DNA of 64,000 bases from Lepidurus packardi. Its lineage: Eukaryota; Arthropoda; Branchiopoda; Notostraca; Triopsidae. Under the pieces are notes generated by a model. That model was not told the DNA's origin. It worked only from the letters and a program-made list of their open reading frames with translations, and ran no database searches. Of this stretch, positions 10,523 through 22,921 are shown piece after piece. The first letter of the stretch is position 1, and every line of letters begins with the position of its first letter. The position numbers and the translations under genes were made by a program. The stretch spans positions 12,834,001 through 12,898,000 of the forward strand of contig JAKZAN010000005.1 of NCBI GenBank assembly GCA_023053545.1, read 5' to 3'.

Positions 10523-13500
10523 TCAGAACTGGGTTTCGCCAAAGTGCTCTTCTGCCTGCTCAATCAAGTCCTCGGGGAAATCGTAAATGTGTTTTTCGCC
10601 ACTAAGAGAAATTTGGAAATTTTGTCTTTTTAGAATTTATCTTCATCATATATATTAAAAAAAAAATAATAAAAATTCTCTTAAAAATAGGCATATATTT
10701 TATATAGTATTTTATAGTAATTTTATGAAAATATATAGTTTTTTTTTTTTAAATTTGGTTTTATACCTCGAAGAAGCCATTGAGTGTTTCGGTTCCAAAG
10801 GTGGCAGGCTCATATTAGGTCGTGGAATGAATAACGCTGGTGTTCGACGATCGAAAAGAGTGTCTTCAGTATCGGGGTTTTCGAATTGGGAAATCGTGTC
10901 GGATTCAATGGAATTCCGGCCGTACATGTTTATCTTTGGCAGTTGATATCCTACATAAAGAAAATGAAAGAGGATTTGAAACAATTAAAGTTGTATTAAG
11001 AAAAAGCTATTTAGAATATTTATATTTGAATTTTAATTTCATATTATCTTGCAAAATTTAGTTTATATTTTGTAAAAATATTTAACATTACGTTGCAGTG
11101 TTGATTATACTATCGATACTATGGTAGTTATATTATATCGATATTATGGTAGTGTAGATATCCTACACAAACAACATGAAAAAGAATTTGAAAACATTTA
11201 AAATGTTTACTAAATTAAAAGTTATTTAGAATATGTATTCTAATTTTCATATTATCTTGTAAAAATTAATTATACTATTGAAAGAGAATATTTAGAATTA
11301 CATTGCAGTCAGTATTCTACTATCCGTCTGAATTAAATGTATTTTATTAACTGAATTATATTAAGTAATACTTCACTTAATTTTTATTATAATATTACAT
11401 TTAATATGTAATATTATTAATATTACTAATTAATATTATTATTAATATTACATTATTACATTTAATATTTTTATTTGTAATATTATTTACCAAAATTGGA
11501 GGTAGTGTAAGTCGTTCCGAATTCCGGGTCGTATTCCAAATAGTTCTTGTGTTCACTGCCTTCTTCCTCGTCGTCTTCTAATTGGAAGACTGGATTACTG
11601 CGACCGCCCCAGGAAGAATCGGAAGAACTATGCCGCGGGCGTCCTTCTGCTGCTTGCATAGCTAGTTTAGCGTCGTAGATGCGTCTTTGGCTAATGGGTG
11701 GAAGGTATGGGAAGGTTTAATGGAACACATTTGAGACAAACCAGCCTTACTCTTTCCAGTAGAACCGGTACTTTGTGCGCCAGACGAGTAGGAATCCGAT
11801 CGCACAGATAAGAGCGACAAAAAGACTAATCCAGGAAGCTATTAAGTAGATGTTGCTTAAACGCTTCACTAATACAATCTAAAAAGGGAAAAGGAATTTA
11901 TATTCAATTAGAACGAAATAATTTGTATTCGGAATAATTTATATTCCATTATAACCGACTAATAAAACAAGTGATGCTGCAATTTCTTACCCTGAATCCG
12001 ACGTTATCTTCGACGGGATCTCTGCAAGCATCGTCCTCAATTGCTGCAGATAAAACGTCTTCGGGGAAGGCGTAATCCCCTGTTGGGGTGAAAGCGACGA
12101 TCATGATGGAGCTGTAAAGACATTTCTTGCTATCCACAGCCCATCCTCCGTAACATTTGGCAGCTCCGTAGTAAACCACATCTTCAGGTCTAATAGAGAA
12201 TTTAATAATAATTGTAATTTAGAGAAATACAACGAAAAAGATCTCCAACCTGAGGGGATAGTCGAGTGGGATGTTGGTAGTGTTGGCGTAACAGTCGCAG
12301 ATTTCAGCAATGGCAGCTTGCAAGTAGTACATTTGACCAGTTTGGGCCCAGGTATCATAGGGTTTGTCCAGTGCAATGAGTTCCACGCTTAGTTGGGCGG
12401 GATCAAGCGGTTTCGCAGTTGGACGACCAGTAGTTGTTGTCGTCGGCATGGGCGTGGTCGTAACGTTTTGCTCTAAATGGAAAATAACTATGGGTACAGT
12501 ATAACTGTCAGAAATAGGGACAGGAAATCCAGATATTTCTGACAAGAATTCGATGAATTAGGTCTGTAATTCATCTACTTCTGTCCGTAATCCCAAAGAT
12601 ATGGGGCAGAAATTCAGGTATTTTGAGTATTCTATTCCTCCCAGGAATAGATGCAATAGCTATCTTTACCCATAAGTTCATATCCAATGTAGAATCCCGT
12701 GCTGGTACTTTCGGCATAAGATTTGAAGTAGATGTACGCTTGGTTTCCGTCGACAACGAAGCTGAAGGTCGCATTACTAGCCCAGGATAGTAGTACATTG
12801 GGAGTACCAGTTGGATCCAAACCTAGTTATAATCAAATCAATATAAGTAATCAATATATCAATGTATATGTCAATATATGATCAATATATCAATGTATAT
12901 GTTAATATATCAATCAATATACAGCCTGGTCTGTCGTGTAAAGTGACGGATCCGTCACTTTAGGAGCTGAGGCAAATTTGACTGAAAACGGTATCACATT
13001 CAGACCGAATACCTCCTCACACCCTGTAAATCGATTTATAACCTGTTCATATCGAAACCATGTGTTACTTTCAATTTGAACTTGACGACTAGTGAAAACG
13101 AACATAGCGAACATGAAGAAAACAACAATGAAAGTACACTTCCGAAGAAGATAAGAACGTTACGAGATTGCTCAAACTAACCTAACCTAACGTTCTTTGT
13201 TTGTGCCAACGTAAAGTGAATAGCTCGTTTTGTGTTTATCTGGCGTCACCATCAGGGGCGTGAAGTGCTATTCGTTCTTAACTTGATACGATTTTCAGTC
13301 AAACTTGCCTCAGCTCCCTTCAGGAGACTGACGGATCCGTCACTTTACACGACAGGCCTAGTTGCAATATATCAATCAATATACCAATATATCAATATGT
13401 AATCAATATATGTCAATATATATCAATATGTAATCAATATATATATCAATATATATCTATATAAGTAATCAATATATGTAATCTAAGTAATTCGATTCAA

Positions 13501-14373
13501 ATTTACCAGGTCCAATTGCGAGGTAATCATCTCCGAAACCGTTAAGATCCAAATCGTATACTGTGAATTTGATGTCGTAGTTATAAGAAGCAGAAATGTT
13601 GATCAAATACACTGCTTCTGTATTGGCCGGATACGGATTCGGGTAGTTTTCACTACTAATATTGCCCATATTCTGTACATAGCCTACAATGAAAAAGCAT
13701 AGGATAGGAGGTTAAGGATTAAAATACTTAAAATTTATTTTAAAAAAAATTAATTACAATTAAAAATAAATTAATTTACTTCGCTGGACTGTATCAACGA
13801 GCAAGAGGAACTCGGATTGATCCGGGAGTAGAAATGTGAACCAAATTTGGTTCGAGTGAGTGTCGTAGATGTAAACTTCTTCGTTGGGATGGAGTTCATC
13901 TCCTTTCAAGGAAAACAACACGTTTAGGCCAACGGTTTTGCCCGTGCCGAAAGTAATAGATTCGTTGGGTTGTAAACTGAACAAAGTTGTGTTGAGAGTA
14001 AGCTGGAAACTCTTTTGGGGGCAAATCTCAAGTATAAGTTGGTACTAAAGGTCAAGAAGAATGTGAAATAGAAATTTCTAAAAATTAAAAAAAAAAATAC
14101 TTCATTGCTAGAGGAATTTTCGGATGAATAATCCGGTGACAAAATCGAAGAAGCGTCACTAATTGAAGAGCAATCCAAAGTGTAATTCTCAAAGCAAGGG
14201 TCTGTCTTACAATTGGTCCCAAGAATTATGCCTGTGGCGTCGCAGCCTAGAATAGGAATTTGAATTATTGAAAAGGAACTTTGTGTTTTTTACAGACACT
14301 CGTTTATACTTGTGTGCCATAGGATTAATAGGCAAAGCCAACTAACTAACTTAAAACCCATTTTGGGACACAT
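10523..14373 (-). CDS. CUB-domain single-pass membrane protein
   Basis: Eleven exons join in phase: 14298-14373, 14101-14246, 13780-14044, 13507-13683, 12670-12822, 12250-12472, 11991-12189, 11751-11878, 11491-11690, 10767-10950, 10523-10601 (609 residues). Seen: a signal peptide (MGFKLVSWLC.LLILWHTSI), a Cys/Ser/Asn-rich N-terminal segment, and a CUB-like domain at about residues 165-272 (ISSENYPNPYP, FTVYDLDLNGFGDDYLAIG, GFYIGYE). Then come a short Thr-rich linker (TTTPMPTTTTTG), a Cys-containing juxtamembrane region, one membrane helix (about 423-446) and a 160-residue cytoplasmic tail rich in acidic residues and tyrosines (YLEYDPEFGTTY). This predicts a type I surface protein. CUB domains bind proteins or glycans; the ligand is unknown, and I do not recognise a named ortholog. 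The first splice donor (GAGT|GTCTGT) is weak, so the signal-peptide exon is the least certain part. Confidence 0.8.
12832..13482. repeat. ATATCAAT-type satellite flanking the transposon
   Basis: Both flanks (about 12835-12922 and 13364-13480) are short tandem arrays of ATCAATATAT-like units. The transposon appears to have inserted into this simple repeat inside the intron. Confidence 0.7.
12931..13355. mobile_element. Non-autonomous inverted-repeat DNA transposon (MITE-like)
   Basis: A perfect 27-base terminal inverted repeat occupies 12931-12957 and 13329-13355. It begins CTGTCGTGTAAAGTGACGG and contains the palindrome TGACGGATCCGTCA. Imperfect inverted homology continues inward (GAGCTGAGGCAAATTTGACT against the complement of the right arm) for about another 40 bases. 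There is no open frame for a transposase. Flanking bases GCCTGGT and GCCTAGT could be a mismatched target-site duplication. The element lies in intron 4 of the CUB gene, between AT-rich ATATCAAT arrays. Confidence 0.85.
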
Positions 14374-14888
14374 ACGTATACACTTCATATACAGTTCATC
14401 AGCTACTTATGATCCTAGGCTTGGTGTTGATTACCATAACGACCTTATCATGAATCCCACCTTCGTTATCGTACAAAAAAATTGACGTCAAGTCAAGCTG
14501 TTCCGCATGTTTGTTCCCACCATTTTTATTCCTGTTAATAAACAATTGTTCACTTTAAAACAACTTAAGTATAAACTTGTACAAATCACTTGTAAACGCT
14601 TGAATTTGGTATTATTTCCGACTATCTTCCTTTAAATATGCTATTTACAAAAATTCGCGGCTAGAAGCATCGAAATCGATTACCTCACAAAACCACGATT
14701 TCGATTTTCAGCGTTCTCGTTCTCCAGCATTACGATGTTAAATCTTACTGCCCGAAGGAATCGATTTAGAAGCTGCACTATCGATTCGGAGTGTGTTTAC
14801 ATCTAGATCTTGTAATGCAGCTTGTTGTCCAAATTTCTAACTTATTTGGACCAAGTTTAATGTAGAGGCGTACTTTTTGCTTCGAAGT
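14374..14888. promoter_or_regulatory. Divergent intergenic region (CUB gene / GTF2H4)
   Basis: These 515 bases separate the start codons of the minus-strand CUB gene and plus-strand GTF2H4, so they must hold both promoters. The motif ATCGATT recurs (about 14676, 14758, 14780), and TGACGTCA-like TTGACGTCAAG lies near 14483. ATCGAT and TGACGTCA are known promoter motifs (DREF-type and CREB-type); their function here is inferred. Confidence 0.35.
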
Positions 14889-17256
14889 ATGTCGGTAAAA
14901 CAAAAAACTTTAAATTGCAAAGATCTATATGGCTATTTGACCACTCTTCCAGCTAGCACACTCGACCGCCTTTACACATTCCCATCCACATGCCTTGCAG
15001 TATTCAGGTTTCTTCTATGTTTTAATGGTTTCAACCCCATTCTAACCTACCTTTACCTTCTCTTAGAGAGCTTCCAGAACTAGGCAAAGAGTATGTAATG
15101 CGAATGCTCTTCGTGGATCAACCAGTCCCTCAAGCTGTCGTTGGTGCATGGGTTTCCCAAGCACATGCCAAGTAAATTGTCCAATTTTCTCCAGAAAACC
15201 CATCTTTATCCGTTTGTATAACTCGCAGAGACCACGCAGATGTGGCCAAGTTTTTGACAGACTTAAGAGTCTGGTACCAAGTCGCTATTCCTGGCGGTTT
15301 ACCCGGTTGGCAAATTAGTGGCACCTTCAAGAAAGGATTACGCTCCAATTTCCTTGGCGGGTAACTAGTTAAATTACTCTGATCCACCCAATTAACGTTC
15401 TCACATGTCACTTACTGCTAGGAGTCCAACATGGGTTATGCAACGACCGTCTCAGCCCGATCCTAAGCTTCGAGACGTGGCTTTTTTGGACGCATATGCC
15501 TCTGAGCGCTGGGACTGCGTTTTACATTTCATGGTAGGATCTCAGCAACAAGAAGGCATTTCCCAAGACGCCGTTCGACTGCTACAACATGCTGGACTCA
15601 TGAAAAAGTATAAATGAAGAAACCCATGAAATGAAACCCATTAAAAATACATTGAAACACATTCAATTTGATAGAGAGGACGGCGAAAACAGTTTGACAA
15701 TCACCAAAGATGGATTCCAGTTCCTTCTCATGGACACAGCCAGTCAAGTGTGGTACTTCTTGCTCCAGTATCTCGATACGGCGCCTAATAAAGGCTTAGA
15801 CGTCGTCGAGTGCTTATCCCTTTTATTCCAGCTTAGTTTTAGCGTTTTAGGCAAGGTAAAACCTGTGAATCTAATGATTTACTAGTGACGTTACTTTAAT
15901 AAAAACCTTTATTTTTAAATTACTTTTATTTTTTCTTATTTTTAGTTATTTTTTACATTATTTTTACATTTATTTTTGATTTACATTATTTTTAAATTTA
16001 TTTTTGATTTACATTATTTTTAAATTTATTTTTGATTTCAATTATTTTTAAATTTATTTTTGATTTAAATTGTTTTTAAATGTATTTTTGATTTCAATTA
16101 TTTTTAAATTTATTTTTGATTTCAATTATTTTTAAATGTATTTTTGATTTACATTATTTTTAAATGTATTTTTGATTTCAATTATTTTTAAATGTATTTT
16201 TGATTTCAATTATTTTTAAATTTATTTTTGATTTCAATTGTTTTTAAATTTATTTTTGATTTACATTATTTTTACATTTATTTTTGATTTACATTATTTT
16301 TAAATTTAGTTTTGATTTCAATTATTTTTAAATTTATTTTTGATTTCAATTATTTTTCAATTTATTTTTCATTTCAATTATTTTTAAATTTATTTTTGAT
16401 TTCAATTATTTTTAAATTTACTTTTGATTTCAATTATTTTAAAATTTATTTTTGATTTGAATTTTAAAAACTTTTATTTATTAGGATTATGCGACAGACG
16501 GTATTAGTGAAGGCTTATTACTCTTCTTGCAACATTTGCGAGAGTTTGGTTTAGTCTATCAACGAACGGTAACCTAACAGTAGAGCTAATGTTCGCTTTT
16601 AATGAGTTTTTATGGGTTTCTTGTAGAGAAAAGCTGGGAGATTTTATCCGACACGATTAGCGGTCAATTTGACAGCAGGAGCTGGCAAACCGAGTGCCGA
16701 GCTGCAGACTGCCGACTCTACAGGCTACATAGTCGTCGAAACGAACTACCGAGTTTATGCGTACACCGATTCTAATCTCCAAATCGCCTTATTAGGCTTG
16801 TTTTGTGAACTCTTGTATAGGTAAACCGGTTTTGTACCGTAAGCGTCGTGTTAAACAGGGGATTTCGTTCCTAGATTCCCCAATTTGACGGTTGGAGTCA
16901 TTACGAGGGAGACTATTAGGCAAGCTCTCAAGAGCGGAATTTCCGCAGATCAAATCATCACCTTTTTAAAACAACACGCTCATCCGGAAGCCCAACGAAT
17001 GCCTCCAGCCTTACCACCGACCATTTCTGACCAGATCCGGTTATGGGAATTGGAACGAGACCGTTTTAGCTTCAAAGAAGGTGTCATGTATAACCAATTC
17101 CTGTCGCAAGTGGACTTTGAGTTGCTAAGAAATTATGCACAAGATATTGGCGTTCTCGTCTGGGAAACGCCCATGAAAAGAACCATGGTAGTCACCCGGG
17201 AAGGTCATGAAGACGTCAAAAAGTTTTGGAAAAGACACAATAAAGGTGGTTCATGA
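14889..17256 (+). CDS. GTF2H4: TFIIH core subunit p52 (GTF2H4/Tfb2)
   Basis: Eight exons (14889-15007, 15067-15171, 15229-15360, 15422-15607, 15675-15855, 16485-16568, 16627-16820, 16875-17256) give 460 residues; human p52 has 462. p52 anchors and stimulates the XPB translocase within TFIIH, needed for promoter opening and nucleotide-excision repair in the nucleus. Colinear family blocks include [102 protein letters not shown] and the C-terminal [12 protein letters not shown]...[13 protein letters not shown] that contacts p8 and XPB. The start ATG precedes the conserved LYGYL/LDRLY region at the expected distance. All introns are short except intron 5 (629 bases), which holds a tandem repeat. 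Confidence 0.97.
15900..16465. repeat. AT-rich tandem repeat in GTF2H4 intron 5
   Basis: About 20 diverged copies of a roughly 28-base unit (TTTATTTTTGATTTCAATTA followed by TTTTTAAA) fill most of the 629-base intron. The repeat stops just before the true acceptor at 16484. Confidence 0.9.
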
Positions 17257-17402
17257 TATCAGACGCTTATCTAAGTCCCTTACGTATCTTTAGCTTGTAT
17301 TAAAGAATGCAATGTTGACTGTTTCGTATGATTCATTTGTTCATAAATTTCTTACACAAGACCATTTAACCGACATTTACACCTTCTTTTCCTTAAACCT
17401 TT

Positions 17403-17522
17403 CTTAACCTAAGATTGAATAATCTTAACAGGTTAAGCCTTTCTTAATCTAAGATTGAATAATCTTAACAGGTTAAACCTTTCTTAATCTAAGATTGAAT
17501 AATCTTAACAGGTTAAGAAAGG
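17403..17522. repeat. Three 40-base tandem copies with internal palindrome
   Basis: AAGATTGAATAATCTT starts at 17411, 17451 and 17491, an exact 40-base period, followed by AACAGGTTAA and CCTTTCTTAA. Each unit can fold through AAGATT/AATCTT, and the AGGTTAA/TTAACCT arms are also complementary. It lies between GTF2H4 and the ORP gene. Confidence 0.85.
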
Positions 17523-17701
17523 TTAGCTTGACCACGTGTTTCGTGAAAACCGTTGCCCTTTAGTATGAATCTGGCGCGTTTTGCCCACCTTCGCCATCTA
17601 GCGACGCTCTTATCAAATAGGGCGAGGCTTGTTCATGCTCCAACAACAATAATAACGCAGCGAAATTTAGTGATCTGTGGACGTCAATTAAATGTGTGAA
17701 A

Positions 17702-18785
17702 ATGGAAGGTCCTTTAAGCAAATGGACGAATGTAATGAAAGGCTGGCAATATCGTTGGTTTGTTCTGGATGACAACGCAGGACTTTTATCCTATTACACC
17801 GTAAGTACCGCTATTCCTTCTTATTATTCGTTTTAAATACGGCTTTTCCTATTTTGTTCATGTGTGTTTATATATTTTGTTCTTTGACCGTGTGTATTCT
17901 GCCGTAACTGTTTCAAATCTGAAGAGTAGATTTCTATATGTAGATAGTATTGCAACAAGACAATCTTTTATAAAACAGTATATTGATTTTCTTTCTGTCT
18001 TTTGCAGTCGAAAGAAAAAATGACGAAAGGAGTTCGCCGGGGTTGTGTGCGTTTGAAAGGGGCTGTGGTCGGCATTGACGACGAAGATGACGCTACGTTT
18101 ACAGTCACGGTTGACGGAAAGATTTTCCACCTTCAAGCACGCGATCCCGAGGAACGCGAAAAATGGCTGCGAGCCTTAGAAGACACAATTTTCCGCCACG
18201 CCCAACTACAAAGAGTACGCCAACCCGTCTGCTTAGCTCGCCAAACTAAATGAATTGCGTTTTTTTATTCTAGAAGCTGGATCCCAATCGACCGCCTCCT
18301 ACCATGAAAGACTTTGACAAGAAACTCACGGAATCAGATGTCTATCTCCAGCTCCTGATCGATCAAGTCAAGGTAAACTACCTCATCCTCGCCCTTTTTC
18401 TTTCCAAACTCTTTCAAATATTTAAAAAAAAATTACATTAACTCAACAATTTACTTTATGATGTTGTTCAAGAACCTCGAATTAAAAATGCAATCTGTAC
18501 CTGAAGAAGCGGAGAAACAACGCTTGGGACTCATCCGGGATAAAGCTAATGTAAGTTTAATTCACTTATCTTATGTTTAATTACCTGATCTTATGTATAA
18601 CTTACTTGCCTTACTTGCTTACGTGGTTTTAAAATTTACATTTTTAATAATCAACTTTGGCAACAGGCTAATATTAATCATATTAATAATATATATAATA
18701 TAATAACAGGCTAATACGCCAATATTAAATTTAAAAAAAAATTACTTGCCATTTATCGTAATTGAATTTCTTTTGCATAGGATAT

Positions 18786-18816
<31 letters not shown>

Positions 18817-21800
18817 TTACTTGCCATTTATCTTAATTGAATTCCTTTTGCATAGGATATTAAATTTAAAAAAAAAAAAAAAAAATACTTGCCATTTATC
18901 TTAATTGAATTCCTTTTGCATAGGATATTAAATTTAAAAAAAAAAAAAATTACTTGCCATTTATCTTAATTGAACTCCAAACGGATAAATCTTTCGCCTT
19001 TTTAATTGAATTCCTTTTGCATAGGATATTAAATTTAAAAAAAAAAAAAAATTACTTGCCATTTATCTTAATTGAATTCCTTTTCTATAGGATATGCTTG
19101 AATCCATTAAACACTCGATAGTTTTGCTGCAGATTGCAAAAGTAAGGATCAAAAGAAGAGTTTTTAGAAAAGAATCAAAATCCAAGAAAGAATTTTTGGG
19201 AATTTCTAGAATACTTCTCACCCAGTAAATGGAATTTATGCGAGTCCGGCTCCTCGGACGGAAACCACGCCCCCTCGCCAAGGTTTGGGTGATAACTTAG
19301 GATCTGTGATGGCCGCGGTGGAGCCCACTCCCTTAACAGGCATTGAAATGGGTCGCGAATGCCTCGAAAAGTCATCTCAAGCTTTTTCTGTGTCTTCCTC
19401 TCCAGCTGTGCTCGCTTCACCTAGTCCTCACGCAATAAGCGCCACGTCAACGCCTCCAATAATGCCTTCCTTCCCTTCCATGAGTCCTTCCGGTTTGTCC
19501 ATTCCCGAAACTTCCTATTCGTCTTCGGAAGACGAAGATTTCTATGATGCAAACGAATATATGGCCAGTTCCCCTTCCCACACCAAGTAAAAACGAACTT
19601 TTAAACTTGGATCTTTCAATTCCACGTGTCTATGTTGCAGGGAAGGCCTCGAAAAGAGTTTCGAGAAGGTGGAAAGTCCCATCCCTGCGCCCAGTGCTGC
19701 AGTTGACGGCAATGTCGACATCGATGCTTTGTATGAAGACGATTCTGAAGATGACAGTAACTTGAAAAGGAGAAAAAGTGAGGATTTCAGCTTGAATTTG
19801 ACGCTTTGCTTCATGTTTCCTAGTTGGATCCATGGAGTCGCATGGATCAGTCATCAGTCATCTCATCTCCCAAGTGAAAATCGGCATGGATCTGACCAAA
19901 GTCGTGCTCCCGACGTTTATCTTGGAGCGCAGATCGCTGCTAGAGATGTACGCGGATTTTTTTGCCCACCCTGACATTTTTATTAGGTAAATCATGAGTT
20001 GCCATAATCATTGGAAGCTAATGAGTGCTTTATGCGACAGTATTCCTACGTTTTCGGACCCAAAAGACCGTCTAGTCCAAGTGGTACGTTGGTACTTGTC
20101 CGCTTTCCATGCAGGACGCAAATCCGAAGTCGCCAAAAAGCCTTACAACCCCATATTGGGCGAAACTTTCTCTTGCATATGGGATCCTTTACCAAATCCA
20201 GTAAAACAAAAAATGACCTTCTCAATTTACAATAATCTCATTTTTTTAGTACTATTTTTTTATTTTTTTTTATTTTTTCAAATTTCATTTCTTACATTTT
20301 TTTACAATGAACAAATTTTCTCATTTTTTGGCTCCATTTTTGTCTCTTTTTTACATTTAGTTTCTTACATTCTTATGTGGATGTATTGGATTTGCATTGA
20401 TTTTGAGTTGATTTGCGTTATTTTTCCATTTTTAGTCAATTTTTTTACCAAATCCAGTAAAACAAACAATGAGCTTCTCAATTTACAATAATCTCATTTT
20501 TTTAGTACTATTTTTTATTTTTTTTTATTTTTTCAAATTTCATTTCTTAATTTTTTTTACAATGAACAAATTTTCTTATTTTTCTATTTTTTTAAATTTC
20601 ATTTCTTACGTTTTTTTACAATGAACAAATTTTCTTATTTTTTCTATTTTTTTAAATTTCATTTCTTACGTTTTTTTACAATGAACAAATTTTCTTATTT
20701 TTTCTATTTTTTTAAATTTCATTTCTTAATTTTTTTTTACAATGAACAAATTTTCTTATTTTTCTATTTTTTTAAATTTCATTTCTTACGTTTTTTTACA
20801 ATGAACAAATTTTCTTATTTTTTCTATTTTTTTAAATTTCATTTCTTAATTTTTTTTACAATGAACAAATTTTCTTATTTTTCTATTTTTTTAAATTTCA
20901 TTCTTACATTTTTTTACAATGAACAAATTTTCTTATTTTTTCTATTTTTTTAAATTTCATTTCTTACATTTTTTACAATGAAGAAATTTTCTCATTTTTT
21001 GGCTCCATTTTTTTCTCTTTTTTACATTTAATTTCTTACATTCTTATGTGAATGTATTGGATTTGCATTGATTTTGAGTTGATTTGTGTTATTTTTCCAT
21101 TTTTAGTCAATTTTTTACCAAATCCAGTAAAACAAACAATGAGCTTCTCAATTTACAATAATCTCATTTTTTTAGTACTATTTTTTTTTTCAAATTTCAT
21201 TTGTTACCTTTTTTTATAATGAACAAATTTTCTTATTTTTTCTATTTTTTAAATTTCATTTTTTAACTTTTTTTTACAATGAACAAACTTTCTTATTCTT
21301 TCTATTTTTTCAAATTTCATTTCTTAATTTTTTTTACAATGAACAAATTTTCTTATTTTTTCTATTTTTTCAAATTTCATTTCTTACCTTTTTTTACAAT
21401 AAACAAATTTTCTTATTCTTTCTATTTTTTTAAATTTCATTTCTTACGTTTTTTTACAATGAACAAATTTTCTTATTTTTTCTATTTTTTCAAATTTCAT
21501 TTCTTACCTTTTTTTACAATAAACAAATTTTCTTATTTTTTCTATTTTTTCAAATTTCATTTCTTACCTTTTTTTACAATGAACAAATTTTCTTATTTTT
21601 TCTATTTTTTAAATTTCATTTTTTTTATTTTATTTTTTTTTTACCATGAACAAACGTTCTCTTTTTTTGGCTCCATTTTTTTCTCTTTTTTACATTTAAT
21701 TTCTTACATTCTTATGTGAATGTATTGATTTTGAGTTGATTTGCGTTATTTTTCCATTTTTAGTCAATTTTTTTATGTGTTTTAGAGCTCGACTGAGAGT

Positions 21801-22921
21801 GTCGGAGACGGGCCTGTACCTTGGTGCAAGAAAAGCCAATTAGGCTTCATTGCAGAGCAAGTTTCTCATCATCCGCCAAGTATTGACTGCATTTTCGTTC
21901 CTAAATAAAAATAATGAATCCTTTATTTATTTATTTTGTTTTTTGTGGTTTAAGTTTCCGCATTTTATGCCGAGCATTTTGAACGACGAATAAGCTTTTG
22001 TGCCCACATTTGGACCAAGTCGAAATTCTTGGGTCTGTCGGTCGGGGTCCAACACGTTGGCCAAGGTTGCATCTCCGTCTTGGATTACGACGAGGAATAC
22101 ATCGTCACATTCCCGAATGCCTATGGGAGATCCATCTTGACGATCCCGTGGGTCGAGCTTGGTGGTTCGGTGAGCATTACCTGCGCCAAGACGGGTTTTA
22201 GTGCCCAAGTCGAGTTTCTCACCAAACCCTTTTATGGAGGCAAGAAAAACCGAATCACAGCCGACCTCTTCCAGCCGACTGACAAGAAACCCTTCTTGAG
22301 CGTGGCGGGAGAATGGAACGGGGCCATGCTTGGAAAATGGGCAGACGGAGTAAGGTTATTTCGGGATTTTTGGAGCTTTAGAAGCCGGATTACGTCATGC
22401 TTGCTAAATTTACACCTCACTTCTCCTTCGTTTCGTACTCCCACTCACTTCTAGCTTGTTTTTGTTAAGGAATGGAGCTTACATTTGTATTTGGGATTTT
22501 TCTTTCCCAGAGAACCGAAGATTTCGTTAACGTAAACCGATTAGAGATCCTCAGGAAACGAGTGAGGCCCGTTTCCGAGCAAGGGGAATTTGAGTCCAGG
22601 AAATTATGGAAGGATGTCACTGCGGGCTTAAAGTAATGTTTGCAAAAAAAGGGCAAAAAGAAACAGATTTGTTTTAGGTTCAATAATATATCCAAAGCTA
22701 CAGCGTCCAAAGCGTTTTTAGAACATCGACAACGCGAAGAAGCCCGAATAAGGAAGGAGCAAGGAGATTCCTGGGAAACGAAAGTAAACTTTCTTAGGAG
22801 TTAACACGAAGAAGCGTTTATGGGATTTTGATGTGTTTTTTTTCGCTAGTTTTTCCATCTGCTGGGCGAGAATTGGGTTTATGATACGCCGTTGCAGAAA
22901 CGACTCAGCGAAACGAGATAA
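17702..22921 (+). CDS. OSBPL9: Oxysterol-binding protein-related protein, ORP9/10/11 class
   Basis: Fourteen exons (17702-17800, 18008-18214, 18274-18372, 18473-18550, 19091-19141, 19210-19586, 19641-19777, 19824-19986, 20041-20200, 21786-21879, 21955-22349, 22511-22632, 22678-22783, 22850-22921) give 719 residues; human ORP9 has 736. These proteins exchange sterol or PI4P/PS at ER-Golgi/endosome contacts. Seen: an N-terminal PH domain ([20 protein letters not shown] at residue 1), a helix [15 protein letters not shown], a low-complexity linker, and an FFAT-like DFYDANE at 288-294 after acidic residues (predicted VAP binding at the ER). The OSBP lipid-binding domain has KPYNPILGE, the signature EQVSHHPP at 481-488, [12 protein letters not shown] and GEWNG. 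Introns 4 and 9 are expanded by tandem repeats that copy splice sites. ORP9 versus ORP10/11 is not resolved. Confidence 0.95.
18718..19090. repeat. Tandem repeat copying the exon-5 splice acceptor (ORP intron 4)
   Basis: Four units of about 65-100 bases each contain TTAATTGAATTCCTTTTGCA then TAG|GATATTAAATTT and an A-run. The true acceptor of exon 5 (19089-19090) reads CCTTTTCTATAG|GATATG. The upstream look-alike AGs are at 18779-18780, 18854-18855, 18922-18923 and 19023-19024. The unit therefore seems to derive from the 3' splice site itself. Confidence 0.85.
20201..21785. repeat. Tandem repeat copying the exon-9 donor (ORP intron 9)
   Basis: The 1585-base intron consists of T-rich units of about 60 bases (TTACAATGAACAAATTTTCT, then TTTTAAATTTCATTTCTTAC). 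These are nested in three larger copies that each begin with the exon-9 end and donor, ACCAAATCCA|GTAAAACA, at GT 20201, 20457 and 21127. Long open frames in this stretch are low-complexity artefacts. Confidence 0.9.

Noticed and set aside
20520-21719. Long Phe/Lys/Asn-rich open frames
   Set aside because: They are translations of the T-rich satellite in ORP intron 9; donor and acceptor define this stretch as intron.
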